A stretch of 6,841 bases of DNA from Leptospira brenneri (GCF_002812125.1 NZ_NPDQ01000018.1:1-6841); one strand, 5' to 3'. Shown: positions 1 through 6,009, counted from the stretch's first letter. Numbers and translations are program-made. Notes: generated by a model not told the origin, from the letters alone.

Positions 1-77
1 GCAAGCCTCGTTCCAGTCCCTAACGTCCCTTCCGGGACTCAGGGTCGAGGAACGTCGTTAAGTCTAGTTCGTTATCT
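1..77 (+). repeat. attC site, right part (left part outside window)
   Basis: This is the right-hand portion of an integron attC recombination site. It contains the hairpin GTCCC-ttcc-GGGAC, the arm CGAGGAACG, the L'-like box CGTTAAGTC, the spacer TAGTTC and the R'-like box GTTATCT (71-77), where integrase would cut between G71 and T72. It matches the right half of the five complete copies in the window. It carries GAGG where copies 2-5 carry GGGG, as does the copy at 5847-6009. Confidence 0.88.
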
Positions 78-847
78 GCAATTCGCAAAAAGCAAACTAT
101 ACCGATAAAACAATGAACCTTGACTTTGTTAACAAAAGAATAGAATTCACAAGAAAAGAATTAATAAATCTACAGCAGTGGAATCCATTTATTCCGGGTT
201 ACAATGGTGATAACTCTCAAACATATCAAAATTTAATTTTTCCGATTGTCTCAAAAATATGTGAAATTCATAATTTGAAAATACGTAATGATGACGGAGG
301 TTTTGGTAATACTTTTGCAGCAGTTTTTTTTCATTCCAATGATATTCATATTGGGCCAAATGAGGGTTATACGATAATGTTTAACTTATATACGCCAATA
401 GCCGCCTTCAGCAAGGATACAATTATCATCAGAAATGATTTTTGGACTCATCCCAATATCTATCAACCAACTGAATTAATTGACTCAAACAATTACGATA
501 ATGAATTTGAAAAATCAGTTCTAGAAATACTTGAATCAAATGGAACATATGTATTAACAGTGAAAAATGCATTAGAACTTTTACCAGATGATATCATCCC
601 TTATGAATATTGCTCAACCGATGAACCTTGGAATAAACTATTCAATCTTTTATTCTCAAGCACTGACTAATTTTAAGGTCACGAACTGCACATAACAGCG
701 ACTTAACGCTTCGCCTCGGGACTTACGCCCTCGCTCGGTCTACGACACATTCCCCTCTGGAACTTCTCTTGCCTCCGCAAGCGGCGTTCCAGTCCCTAAC
801 GTCCCTTCCGGGACTCAGGGTCGGGGAACGTCGTTAAGTCTAGTTCG
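72..847 (+). mobile_element. Integron gene cassette 1 (hypothetical protein)
   Basis: This 776-bp cassette is bounded by G^TT cleavage points in two successive attC sites and holds one gene on the + strand. Its first bases (from G71, GTTATCTGCAATTCG) are complementary to its own 3' end (682-696) with two mismatches, at positions 6 and 11. This supports treating it as a discrete unit that once closed into a circle. No promoter is evident in the 41 bp before the gene. Confidence 0.85.
113..670 (+). CDS. Hypothetical soluble acidic protein, 185 aa
   Basis: I do not recognise the family. The protein has no signal peptide or membrane segment, so a cytoplasmic location is likely. It is rich in acidic and aromatic residues. 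Residues 1-60 look helical (a charged start, then a Trp/Pro-rich stretch around 23-30). Residues 60-110 look like beta strands (DDGGFGNTFAAVFF, then GPNEGYTIMFNLYTP), and the tail (130-185) is acidic with a helical segment near 131-143. The ATG at 113 is the first in frame after the attC; no clear Shine-Dalgarno precedes it, so expression may depend on upstream readthrough. The composition would suit a small immunity-type or defence-associated protein, but that is only a guess from size and context. It is the only gene of its cassette. Confidence 0.8.
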   Translation: MNLDFVNKRIEFTRKELINLQQWNPFIPGYNGDNSQTYQNLIFPIVSKICEIHNLKIRNDDGGFGNTFAAVFFHSNDIHIGPNEGYTIMFNLYTPIAAFSKDTIIIRNDFWTHPNIYQPTELIDSNNYDNEFEKSVLEILESNGTYVLTVKNALELLPDDIIPYEYCSTDEPWNKLFNLLFSSTD

Positions 848-853
848 TTATGC
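690..853 (+). repeat. attC recombination site (cassette 1)
   Basis: Complete attC of 164 bp: R'' ACATAAC (690-696), L'' GACTTAACG (700-708), L' CGTTAAGTC (832-840), spacer TAGTTC, R' GTTATGC (847-853). Between the L boxes lie internal hairpins: GGAAC...GTTCC enclosing TTGC-ctcc-GCAA, then GTCCC-ttcc-GGGAC. A long arm pairs CGAC..TTCCCC with GGGGAA.GTCG. The left spacer between R'' and L'' is 3 nt (AGC) against 6 nt (TAGTTC) on the right, giving the unpaired asymmetric spacer typical of attC. Together with the promoter region of the next cassette, this site fills the roughly 300-bp gap between genes. Confidence 0.92.
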
Positions 854-949
854 GTAATGACCTAAATGTATCCCAGGAAAGGGAAAAAATCTAATAGAAA
901 ATAGCTTTTTTCTAATCTCATTTTGCTTCAAAAATCCAGAAAACTAAAC

Positions 950-987
950 TTGACTTATGCATATACTGGCATAATCTTATGCATAAG
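950..987 (+). promoter_or_regulatory. Putative vapBC promoter and autoregulatory operator
   Basis: CTTATGCATA occurs twice, at 954-963 and 976-985, 22 bp apart (about two helical turns). The second copy extends to the perfect 12-bp palindrome CTTATGCATAAG (976-987), which overlaps the annotated vapB start. A -35-like TTGACT (950-955) and -10-like TATACT (962-967) or CATAAT (970-975) are present, but no pair has ideal 17-bp spacing. VapB-type ribbon-helix-helix antitoxins usually bind paired palindromic operators over their own promoter, so autorepression is likely by inference. No Shine-Dalgarno is visible, so translation may be nearly leaderless. Confidence 0.55.
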
Positions 988-1179
988 ATGAGAACAACAA
1001 TTGATATTCCAGAAGAACTAGTTTTAGAGGCAATGAAGCTTACTCATATAAAAACTAAAACTGATGTAATTAAAGAAGGATTAAATACTCTAATTAGGAA
1101 AGAGAAACTAAAAAGTTTGAAAAATTTCAAAGGATCGATTGACCTTGAAGTAAATTTAAATGATTTAAGAAAAAGATGA
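979..1179 (+). CDS. vapB: VapB-type antitoxin (ribbon-helix-helix)
   Basis: This is the antitoxin of a type II VapBC system: a small DNA-binding protein that neutralises the VapC RNase by direct contact and represses its own operon. The N-terminus MRTTIDIPEELVLEAM is the typical short beta strand plus helix of this VapB group, followed by KTKTDVIKEGLNTLIRKEK (ribbon-helix-helix helix B). The C-terminal residues 45-66 (lysine-rich, then acidic/hydrophobic) are the expected VapC-binding tail. The frame opens at 979 (MHKM...), but the family normally begins MRTT, which favours the ATG at 988. A 988 start would also place the palindrome CTTATGCATAAG just upstream, not inside the gene. The stop overlaps the vapC start by ATGA, indicating translational coupling. 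Confidence 0.9.
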   Translation: MHKMRTTIDIPEELVLEAMKLTHIKTKTDVIKEGLNTLIRKEKLKSLKNFKGSIDLEVNLNDLRKR

Positions 1180-1565
1180 ATCAAGTTTTATTAGATTCAT
1201 CCGTTTGGATCGAATATTTCAGAAATTCGAATTCCCAAATATCTTCCGAAGTTGATAAATTAATTGATCTTGGGAATATTTATACAAATGAATTAATTCT
1301 GACAGAATTAATTCCCTTTCTTAAATTAAAAAAGCAATCACAACTTATTCAAATTATGGAATCTCTTGAATCCTTTGAGATGCTCATAGATTGGAAGCAA
1401 ATTATTGAATTCCAAACTACAAATCTCAAAAATGGTATCAATAAAATCGGAATACCAGATTTGCTTATCTTACAAAATGCAATCCAAAATGAAAGTATTC
1501 TATTTACTTTGGATAAGCATTTTAAGCTAATGAGCAAAATTCATAAATTAAAACTCTATAACTAG
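1176..1565 (+). CDS. vapC: VapC-type PIN-domain ribonuclease toxin
   Basis: This is the toxin of the VapBC pair, a Mg2+-dependent endoribonuclease of the PIN family; VapC toxins usually cut tRNA or rRNA and stop translation. The acidic catalytic set is complete: D7 in LLDSSVWIEYF, E44 in LILTEL, D95 in GIPDLL and D113 in LFTLDKHF. At 129 aa it has the usual length, so it looks intact and active. The ATG lies in the ATGA overlap with vapB and needs no separate ribosome-binding site. The stop codon sits within the cassette's terminal inverted complementary arm, immediately before the attC. The RNA target cannot be told from sequence. Confidence 0.93.
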   Translation: MNQVLLDSSVWIEYFRNSNSQISSEVDKLIDLGNIYTNELILTELIPFLKLKKQSQLIQIMESLESFEMLIDWKQIIEFQTTNLKNGINKIGIPDLLILQNAIQNESILFTLDKHFKLMSKIHKLKLYN

Positions 1566-1573
1566 GTCACTAC

Positions 1574-1736
1574 GCATAACAGCGACTTAACGCTTCGCCT
1601 CGGGACAAGCCCTCGCTCGGTCTGCGACACATTCCCCTCTGGAACTCCTCTTGCCTACGCAAGCCTCGTTCCAGTCCCTAACGTCCCCTCCAGGGACTCA
1701 GGGTCGGGGAACGTCGTTAAGTCTAGTTCGTTATCT
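1574..1736 (+). repeat. attC recombination site (cassette 2)
   Basis: Complete attC of 163 bp with R'' GCATAAC (1574-1580), GACTTAACG next to it, CGTTAAGTC near the right end and R' GTTATCT (1730-1736). Relative to the other copies it has a small deletion in the left arm (GGGACAAGCCC against GGGACTTACGCCC). Hairpin loops differ (TTGC-ctac-GCAA, GTCCC-ctcca-GGGAC) while their stems are unchanged, as expected for selection on structure. Confidence 0.92.
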
Positions 1737-2866
1737 GCAATCGCCTTTACATTTTAACTCACAAAAGGAAATTACATGAGTAAATTAAAAATATTAGCAA
1801 TTTCGATACTTATAGCCGCTTGTTCATCGGTTCCAGAAGAAAAACCTGTGAACCCAAATTTAGATGATCTAGACAAAGTTGCAAAAGAACTTAAGGAACA
1901 ACTAGTTCTTAATTATAAATTCATTGATAAGAAACCGCTCGCAATTGCCTCCTTCGTTCGAAATGATCTTTCTAAGCCTTCGGCAAAATATGCCTCCGCT
2001 ATTCCAAAACTCGGGATTTATTTAGCTAATTCCTTGCAGAATGAAATGTTCCTACCAGATAACTTTGAATTAATTGAAAGACAAAGAATTGATGGAATTC
2101 TCGAAGAAATAAATTACGGAAAACTTGGATTAAATGAACAAGCTGCTCTTGATACAATCAAGTTAACAGGAGCGGAATTACTGCTACTTGGTACAATTCA
2201 AAAACGAGAATCGTCGATGCGCTTTGATGCCAGAATTGTTTCCATCTCAGATGGAAAAATTTTGTCTGTCGGAACGTCAGTAATTGCTTTGAGTAGCTAT
2301 TTAAATCGTCTTTACGGTGATTATCCAGAAAAACAACAAGACTATTCGGAAACAATATATGCTAATGGTGGTTGGCAAGTTGTAAACACATTCCTAGAGT
2401 CTGGTTCAACCTATGTAATAGAATATAGTGGTGAATGGAGTATGACGAATAATCGCAGATCGATTAATTACCAAGGATCAGATTCAAATCCATCAAGTTG
2501 GGGGGACTATCGCCTTTATTCAAATTTTAATCATGGCCAACTACTATGCAGACTAAAAGATAACCCAAATTTAATAATTTCACCCGGTAAATACAATATT
2601 AAACAAGGAAGTTTTATGGAATGTCGAATTAATGATACTGACCTCGGGAATAATGAAGGTTATATGATAGTAAAAATAAAGTATCAAAACGACTAAAAGG
2701 CGACTGCAGATAACAGCGACTTAACGCTTCGCCTCGGGACTAGCGCCCTCGCTCGGTCTGCGACACATTCCCCTCTGGCACTCCTCTTGCCGTCGCAAGC
2801 GTCGTTCCAGTCCCTAACGTCCCCTTCAGGGACTCAGGGTCGGGGAACGTCGTTAAGTCTAGTTCG
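1731..2866 (+). mobile_element. Integron gene cassette 3 (FlgO-like lipoprotein)
   Basis: This 1136-bp cassette contains one sense gene. It shows the longest terminal complementarity in the window: from G1730, 19 nt pair with 2696-2714 with one mismatch (position 11: A1740 against C2704). The gene's stop codon (2694-2696) touches the edge of this arm. The leader is 45 bp with a good Shine-Dalgarno but no visible promoter. Confidence 0.87.
1776..2696 (+). CDS. Lipoprotein: FlgO/CsgG-like N-half, LecA-like C-half
   Basis: The protein starts with a lipoprotein signal: basic start, hydrophobic run and lipobox IAAC with Cys16 as the lipidated residue, a relaxed form common in spirochaetes. Residues 53-170 (PLAIASFVRND, LANSLQNEMF, FELIERQRIDGILEEI, TGAELLLLGTIQKRESSMRFDARIVSISDGKIL) match the FlgO/CsgG-like pattern of envelope lipoproteins. 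Residues 197-303 look like a beta-sandwich: GGWQVVNTFLESGSTYVIEYSGEW, then NDTDLGNNEGYMIVKI. This resembles the PA-IL/LecA galactose-lectin domain, including an Asp...Asn-Asn stretch (D287, N292, N293) where LecA binds calcium. The first half is a fairly confident assignment; the lectin resemblance is from memory and weaker. The start is supported by AAGGA (1765-1769) 6 nt upstream. A role at the cell envelope, perhaps binding glycan, is inferred. Confidence 0.85.
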   Translation: MSKLKILAISILIAACSSVPEEKPVNPNLDDLDKVAKELKEQLVLNYKFIDKKPLAIASFVRNDLSKPSAKYASAIPKLGIYLANSLQNEMFLPDNFELIERQRIDGILEEINYGKLGLNEQAALDTIKLTGAELLLLGTIQKRESSMRFDARIVSISDGKILSVGTSVIALSSYLNRLYGDYPEKQQDYSETIYANGGWQVVNTFLESGSTYVIEYSGEWSMTNNRRSINYQGSDSNPSSWGDYRLYSNFNHGQLLCRLKDNPNLIISPGKYNIKQGSFMECRINDTDLGNNEGYMIVKIKYQND

Positions 2867-2872
2867 TTATGC
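2708..2872 (+). repeat. attC recombination site (cassette 3)
   Basis: Complete attC of 165 bp with R'' AGATAAC (2708-2714) and R' GTTATGC (2866-2872). R'' is the exact complement of this cassette's own first bases (GTTATCT at 1730) but not of the R' now beside it (GTTATGC), as expected when the outer R' bases belong to the following cassette. It has one stem-breaking change (GGCAC where others have GGAAC opposite GTTCC). Confidence 0.92.
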
Positions 2873-3675
2873 GAAATTGCTAAGTATCTATGTTTAAAAA
2901 GATAAAAAAATTACTAATATTTCTAACTCTGATCTCACTTATTCTACTATTCTTTTTCGAAATTAAAGAAAAGGCAAATTCACAGGAATATCAAAAACTA
3001 ACACTACCTCTTCAAATTTCTCAAGACTGCCCAATTACTAATAAATTTATTTATCCAAGTAAGATCGAAATTAAAGAAAATAACACAATTTCAAAGCAAA
3101 TTATTATTCAGTGCAAAACCACAAAATTATTCTTAATTCAAGATTTAGCGCATGTTGAGCATACATATTTAAAATTCGGTGATGAGATTATTACTATACA
3201 AAAACTAAAAACCGATAAATTAGGATATAATCTATTAACTGTTTTAGCTGCTATTGACAATATATTCATATTAACAGAATTCAACGGAATTTTGTTATCT
3301 GAATTACGAGGCACACCTCCAAAAGATGAATTACTTTTGCTAGATTGGAAAACTGGAATTATTATTAGGATTTAATACTTTTAGATAGACCATTCATACA
3401 AAACAGAAGGCTATTCCTTAGTTAAATCAACTTTACTAAAAATTTACAAGCACAAGCAAAATTTATATACTTAGGATCATATATTTACAAAAACTTTTAT
3501 ATAGATACGCAACTTCGCATAACAGCGACTTAACGCTTCGTTTCGGGACTTGCGCCCTCACTCGGTCTGCGACACATTCCCCTCTGGAACTTCTCTTGCC
3601 TCCGCAAGCGTCGTTCCAGTCCCTAACGTCCCTTCCAGGGACTCAGGGCCGGGGAACGTCGTTAAGTCTAGTTCG
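2867..3675 (+). mobile_element. Integron gene cassette 4 (small exported protein)
   Basis: This 809-bp cassette has one sense gene. From G2866, 15 nt pair with 3509-3523 with one mismatch (position 11: A2876 against C3513). After the gene there are about 140 bp of AT-rich DNA (3376-3516) in which I see no further gene, convincing terminator or promoter; together with the following attC this makes up the gene-free stretch to 3695. Confidence 0.86.
2890..3375 (+). CDS. Hypothetical exported or membrane-anchored protein, 161 aa
   Basis: I do not recognise the family. The N-terminus (FKKIKKLL, then a strongly hydrophobic run at residues 8-23) is either a signal peptide or a single N-terminal membrane anchor; no Cys follows at a lipobox position, so it is not a typical lipoprotein. 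The remaining 135 residues should lie outside the cytoplasm and look beta-rich. Two cysteines (C47 in QDCPIT and C75 in IIQCKTT) could form a disulfide. Residues 82-110 (LIQDLAHVEHTYLKFGDEIITIQKLK) and 124-135 alternate strand-like segments. The start lies 17 nt after the R' box and lacks a Shine-Dalgarno, so its expression is probably weak or depends on upstream transcription. A periplasmic role is all that can be inferred. Confidence 0.8.
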   Translation: MFKKIKKLLIFLTLISLILLFFFEIKEKANSQEYQKLTLPLQISQDCPITNKFIYPSKIEIKENNTISKQIIIQCKTTKLFLIQDLAHVEHTYLKFGDEIITIQKLKTDKLGYNLLTVLAAIDNIFILTEFNGILLSELRGTPPKDELLLLDWKTGIIIRI

Positions 3676-3681
3676 TTATAC
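3517..3681 (+). repeat. attC recombination site (cassette 4)
   Basis: Complete attC of 165 bp with R'' GCATAAC (3517-3523) and R' GTTATAC (3675-3681). The left arm reads CGTTTCGGG...CCCTCACTCGG where copies 2-4 read CGCCTCGGG...CCCTCGCTCGG; the partial copy at 6731 has the same pair of changes. Other features are as in the remaining copies. Confidence 0.92.
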
Positions 3682-3695
3682 GCAAGCCAGAAAAA

Positions 3696-4382
3696 ATGAA
3701 AATTAAAGATTTTACTAAATTATTTAAGGAACTTACAAAGGATTTAGAAGTGAATATAATTAAAGAATCAGGCTTAAAAATCGCTTTTAAAATATTTTTA
3801 GATTTAGAAAAGCCAAACAAAACATCTAGGACTAAATTTATAAAAGATTTTCTAAAAGGGTTTAATAACCGCGCAAGTGTCCGAATAAGCAATAAATCTA
3901 GCGTTAAACCAGATAAAATTGTAGATATAATTATACACAGCAGATTACCGAATCTAAGTAATGAGGAAATTTCTTTGATTTCCTCCGGTCATAGAGTCGC
4001 AATGAGCGCTGAAAATATATTGGGACATATGTTGGAAGAGTATATACACATGAATGTTTTAGAACATGGCTGGACCTGTTGTTGGGGTAACGTAATGAAA
4101 TCAATTGACTTCGTTTCATCCAAAGGAATACTTCTTCAAGTTAAGAATAGAAGTAATAGCGAAAATAGTTCTAGTTCAAAAATTAGAGTCGGAACGGAGA
4201 TTATTAAATGGCATCGAATAGATGCAAATACTGGAACAACCTATTGGGAAAAATTAAACGAATTAATTGGTAATAAAACTCAAATGTCAGAAAAAGAATT
4301 TTCGACTTTTGTTAAAAAGGTCGTTAAAAAGAATCCAAACTCAATATTCATTGAGAAGGATTCTGACTTATGGAAAGATTAA
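3696..4382 (+). CDS. Type II restriction endonuclease, SinI-like
   Basis: This is the probable nuclease partner of the adjacent cytosine methyltransferase, cutting unmodified DNA at the same site. The central block AMSAENILGHMLEEYI (residues 102-117), SIDFVSSKGILLQVKNRSN (136-154) and ENSSSSKIRVGTEIIKWHR (156-174) is what I recall for SinI-family enzymes, which recognise GGWCC; family and specificity are inferred, not verified. A PD-(D/E)xK-like active site can be read as D138...Q148-x-K150, with Q in place of the usual D/E, and E114/E115 as possible extra acidic ligands. The N-terminal 95 residues are lysine-rich and probably bind DNA. The ATG is only 14 nt after R' and has no Shine-Dalgarno or room for its own promoter. 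It ends on the same TTAA as the methylase gene. Confidence 0.82.
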   Translation: MKIKDFTKLFKELTKDLEVNIIKESGLKIAFKIFLDLEKPNKTSRTKFIKDFLKGFNNRASVRISNKSSVKPDKIVDIIIHSRLPNLSNEEISLISSGHRVAMSAENILGHMLEEYIHMNVLEHGWTCCWGNVMKSIDFVSSKGILLQVKNRSNSENSSSSKIRVGTEIIKWHRIDANTGTTYWEKLNELIGNKTQMSEKEFSTFVKKVVKKNPNSIFIEKDSDLWKD

Positions 4383-5797
4383 TTGAAGAGTGTTAATTCA
4401 TTTTCCGCTTTAGATTTCACTTTTTTAAAGCTCATATGATCAGTCCCTTTGTAGCGTGAGAAATTAAAATCTTTGTAATCGTTTTTCTCACTTGCTCCTT
4501 CAATTAGATTTAATATACATTTAGCAATAGCATAACCTAAACTTCGTGGTACTGCATTGCCGATTTGCTTGTATTGGCTCAAGATTGTTCCAAATATTTT
4601 ATAATCATCAGGAAATTCCTGAATTCTTTTATATTCTTGAATACTTAATGGTCGATCCTGTATCGGATGCGCTAAATCCGTAGCAGGCATCGCAGGATTA
4701 GTTACCAAAGTTGGTGCCGGTTTATCCCAAGCTATTCGTCTAAGGAAACCTGTTTTGCCTCCGCCAGAAAAGTAACTCGCTCCCATCGCTTCTTGTTGTA
4801 TATCCTTGGGTAAATGCTTCCAATATTGACCCTCTTTCAGCATTCGATAATATTTTAATCGTTTTTCAGGAAATTTAATGGCAAGTTGATCAGATTCATC
4901 CAAATCATATGCTACATCTCGAAAAGTTCTCCAATTAGGTAAACCAAATTCTCCTTTTTCAGAATGTGTCGGAGTTAAGAATGGAATCTTTTTTATTTTT
5001 TTAGAACAAACAATGACCACCCTTTCTCGTTTTTGCGGAGAGCCAAAATTAGCCGCATTATATAAATTAAATGAAACATTATAGCCACCAGCTTCTAGTA
5101 AATGAATCACAAAAGATAAGGCACCGCCAGTCTTCTCATCATTGTTTAATTCAGGAAAATTCTTACCACGATATACATGGGGTCTATGTTTTAATGGTGC
5201 AGATAGTAGCCCTCTTACATTTTCTATAACGATAAATTCTGGATCTAACTCAATAGCTTTCTCAATAAAGGTTAGAAAAACATTTCCTCTATTATCATTG
5301 AATCCCTCTCTTTTTCCTGCCGTGCTGAATGCTTGACAAGGCGGACCACCAACTACTAAGTGAATTTTATCCTTAACTGAAATATTAGCATATTCTCTAA
5401 TCTGTGATGCGGAATAATTATTAATGTCTCCAATAAGACCTATTTCGGGATAATTCGAAATAATTGTTTTTCGAGCATCCGGTTCTATCTCACTAGCAAG
5501 AATTACTTCGATACCTGCCGCTTTTAAACCTTGATCAAGTCCCATTGCACCTGAAAAAAAACTCAATGCTAGCAAACTTTTATCGATATTCATTTTACTA
5601 ATTTGATCAGGAACATCTGGTAATATTTTCATCATTATTTCTGGATCTTCGAAAACTGATTTTGGAATAAACCAGGACGATGCCCTCATTTCTGCAGGTA
5701 ATTTTTTAGTTCTAATCAGCGATCTTACATATTGAGGGCTAACCCTAAGATAATTAGCTACTTCATCGACCGTAAGGGATTCAAATTCAGTTTCCAT
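4379..5797 (-). CDS. DNA (cytosine-5) methyltransferase with N-terminal HTH
   Basis: This enzyme transfers a methyl group from SAM to C5 of cytosine and should protect the host from the neighbouring nuclease. Residues 7-50 (SLTVDEVANYLRVSPQYVRSLIRTKKLPAEM...WFIPKSVF) are an excisionase/MerR-like helix-turn-helix. Catalytic motifs follow in canonical order: I (FFSGAMGLDQG, 80-90), IV (GGPPCQAFS, nucleophile C154), VI (ENVRG, 192-196), VIII (QKRER, 255-259), target-recognition end/IX region (APTLVTNP, 361-368) and X (QIGNAVPRS, 411-419). The set is complete, so the enzyme is probably active. Start 5797 is preceded by AAGG 7 nt upstream on the minus strand. The HTH may let the methylase repress its own or the R-M promoter, as M.SsoII-type enzymes do; this is inference. 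No separate control (C) protein gene is present. Confidence 0.95.
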   Translation of the reverse strand: METEFESLTVDEVANYLRVSPQYVRSLIRTKKLPAEMRASSWFIPKSVFEDPEIMMKILPDVPDQISKMNIDKSLLALSFFSGAMGLDQGLKAAGIEVILASEIEPDARKTIISNYPEIGLIGDINNYSASQIREYANISVKDKIHLVVGGPPCQAFSTAGKREGFNDNRGNVFLTFIEKAIELDPEFIVIENVRGLLSAPLKHRPHVYRGKNFPELNNDEKTGGALSFVIHLLEAGGYNVSFNLYNAANFGSPQKRERVVIVCSKKIKKIPFLTPTHSEKGEFGLPNWRTFRDVAYDLDESDQLAIKFPEKRLKYYRMLKEGQYWKHLPKDIQQEAMGASYFSGGGKTGFLRRIAWDKPAPTLVTNPAMPATDLAHPIQDRPLSIQEYKRIQEFPDDYKIFGTILSQYKQIGNAVPRSLGYAIAKCILNLIEGASEKNDYKDFNFSRYKGTDHMSFKKVKSKAENELTLFN

Positions 5798-5846
5798 AGC
5801 GAAACCTTTTTATATACCATGATTATGTCAACTATTCTCTAACGGC

Positions 5847-6009
5847 GTATAACAGCGACTTAACGCTTCGCTGCGGGACTTACGCCCTCGCTCGGTCTCC
5901 GACACATTCCTCTCTGGAACTCCTCTTGCCTCCGCAAGCGTCGTTCCAGCCCCTAACGTCCCTCCGGGACTCAGGGTCGAGGAACGTCGTTAAGTCTAGT
6001 TCGTTATGC
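5847..6009 (+). repeat. attC recombination site (cassette 5)
   Basis: Complete attC of 163 bp with R'' GTATAAC (5847-5853) and R' GTTATGC (6003-6009). It differs from copies 2-5 by a compensatory pair: left arm TTCCTC (against TTCCCC) and right arm GAGGAA (against GGGGAA). It also has a shorter apical loop, GTCCC-tcc-GGGAC. It lies only 49 bp before the methylase start, so methylase transcription on the - strand begins beside or within it. Confidence 0.92.

Larger units (their letters stand above)
848..1730 (+). mobile_element. Integron gene cassette 2 (vapBC toxin-antitoxin)
   Basis: This 883-bp cassette carries a two-gene toxin-antitoxin operon in the sense direction. Counting from G847, the first 18 nt pair with 1563-1580 with a single mismatch (position 11: A857 against C1570). 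The vapC stop codon (1563-1565) lies inside this terminal arm. Unlike most cassettes here it has a long leader of about 125 bp with a putative promoter/operator. Toxin-antitoxin cassettes are a known hallmark of large sedentary chromosomal integrons, where they are thought to limit array loss. Confidence 0.88.
3676..6003 (+). mobile_element. Integron gene cassette 5 (type II restriction-modification)
   Basis: At 2328 bp this is by far the largest cassette here, holding two convergent genes: restriction endonuclease on + and methyltransferase on -. Its terminal complementarity is the weakest: 9 nt from G3675 match 5845-5853 and then pairing fails, although position 11 is still A against C. This may mean a younger or differently formed cassette. 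Carrying a full R-M system makes the cassette addictive: loss of the methylase would leave host sites open to residual nuclease. Confidence 0.87.

Noticed and set aside
690..853. The repeats as CRISPR, insertion sequences, REP elements or tRNA-like genes.
   Set aside because: They are 163-165 bp with no short-spacer periodicity, encode no transposase, do not fold as tRNA, and each ends in G^TT with cassette-specific outer bases, which fits attC.
690..853. C/T and G/A changes in the attC left arm (CGCCTCGGG/CCCTCGC against CGTTTCGGG/CCCTCAC) as further compensatory pairing.
   Set aside because: The two sites change together, but the stem they would form has flanking mismatches, so shared descent explains it as well.
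895..914. TAGAAAA...TTTTCTA inverted repeat as a terminator upstream of vapBC.
   Set aside because: The stem is all A/T but one pair, with a 6-nt loop; too weak to call a terminator.
1349..1537. Minus-strand reading frame inside vapC.
   Set aside because: It is a shadow of the intact PIN-domain gene with no start signals of its own; the same applies to the minus frames at 2158-2355, 3668-3892 and 3931-4119 and the plus frame at 5142-5336.
3376..3516. Possible extra small gene or RNA after the cassette 4 gene.
   Set aside because: It is AT-rich with no supported frame, promoter or strong hairpin; nothing can be claimed.
5798..5831. Perfect TTGACA on the minus strand (5826-5831) as -35 of the methylase promoter, with TATATA (5811-5816) as -10.
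   Set aside because: The spacing is only 9 bp and the implied start would fall on the ribosome-binding site; a real promoter probably lies here, but I cannot define it.
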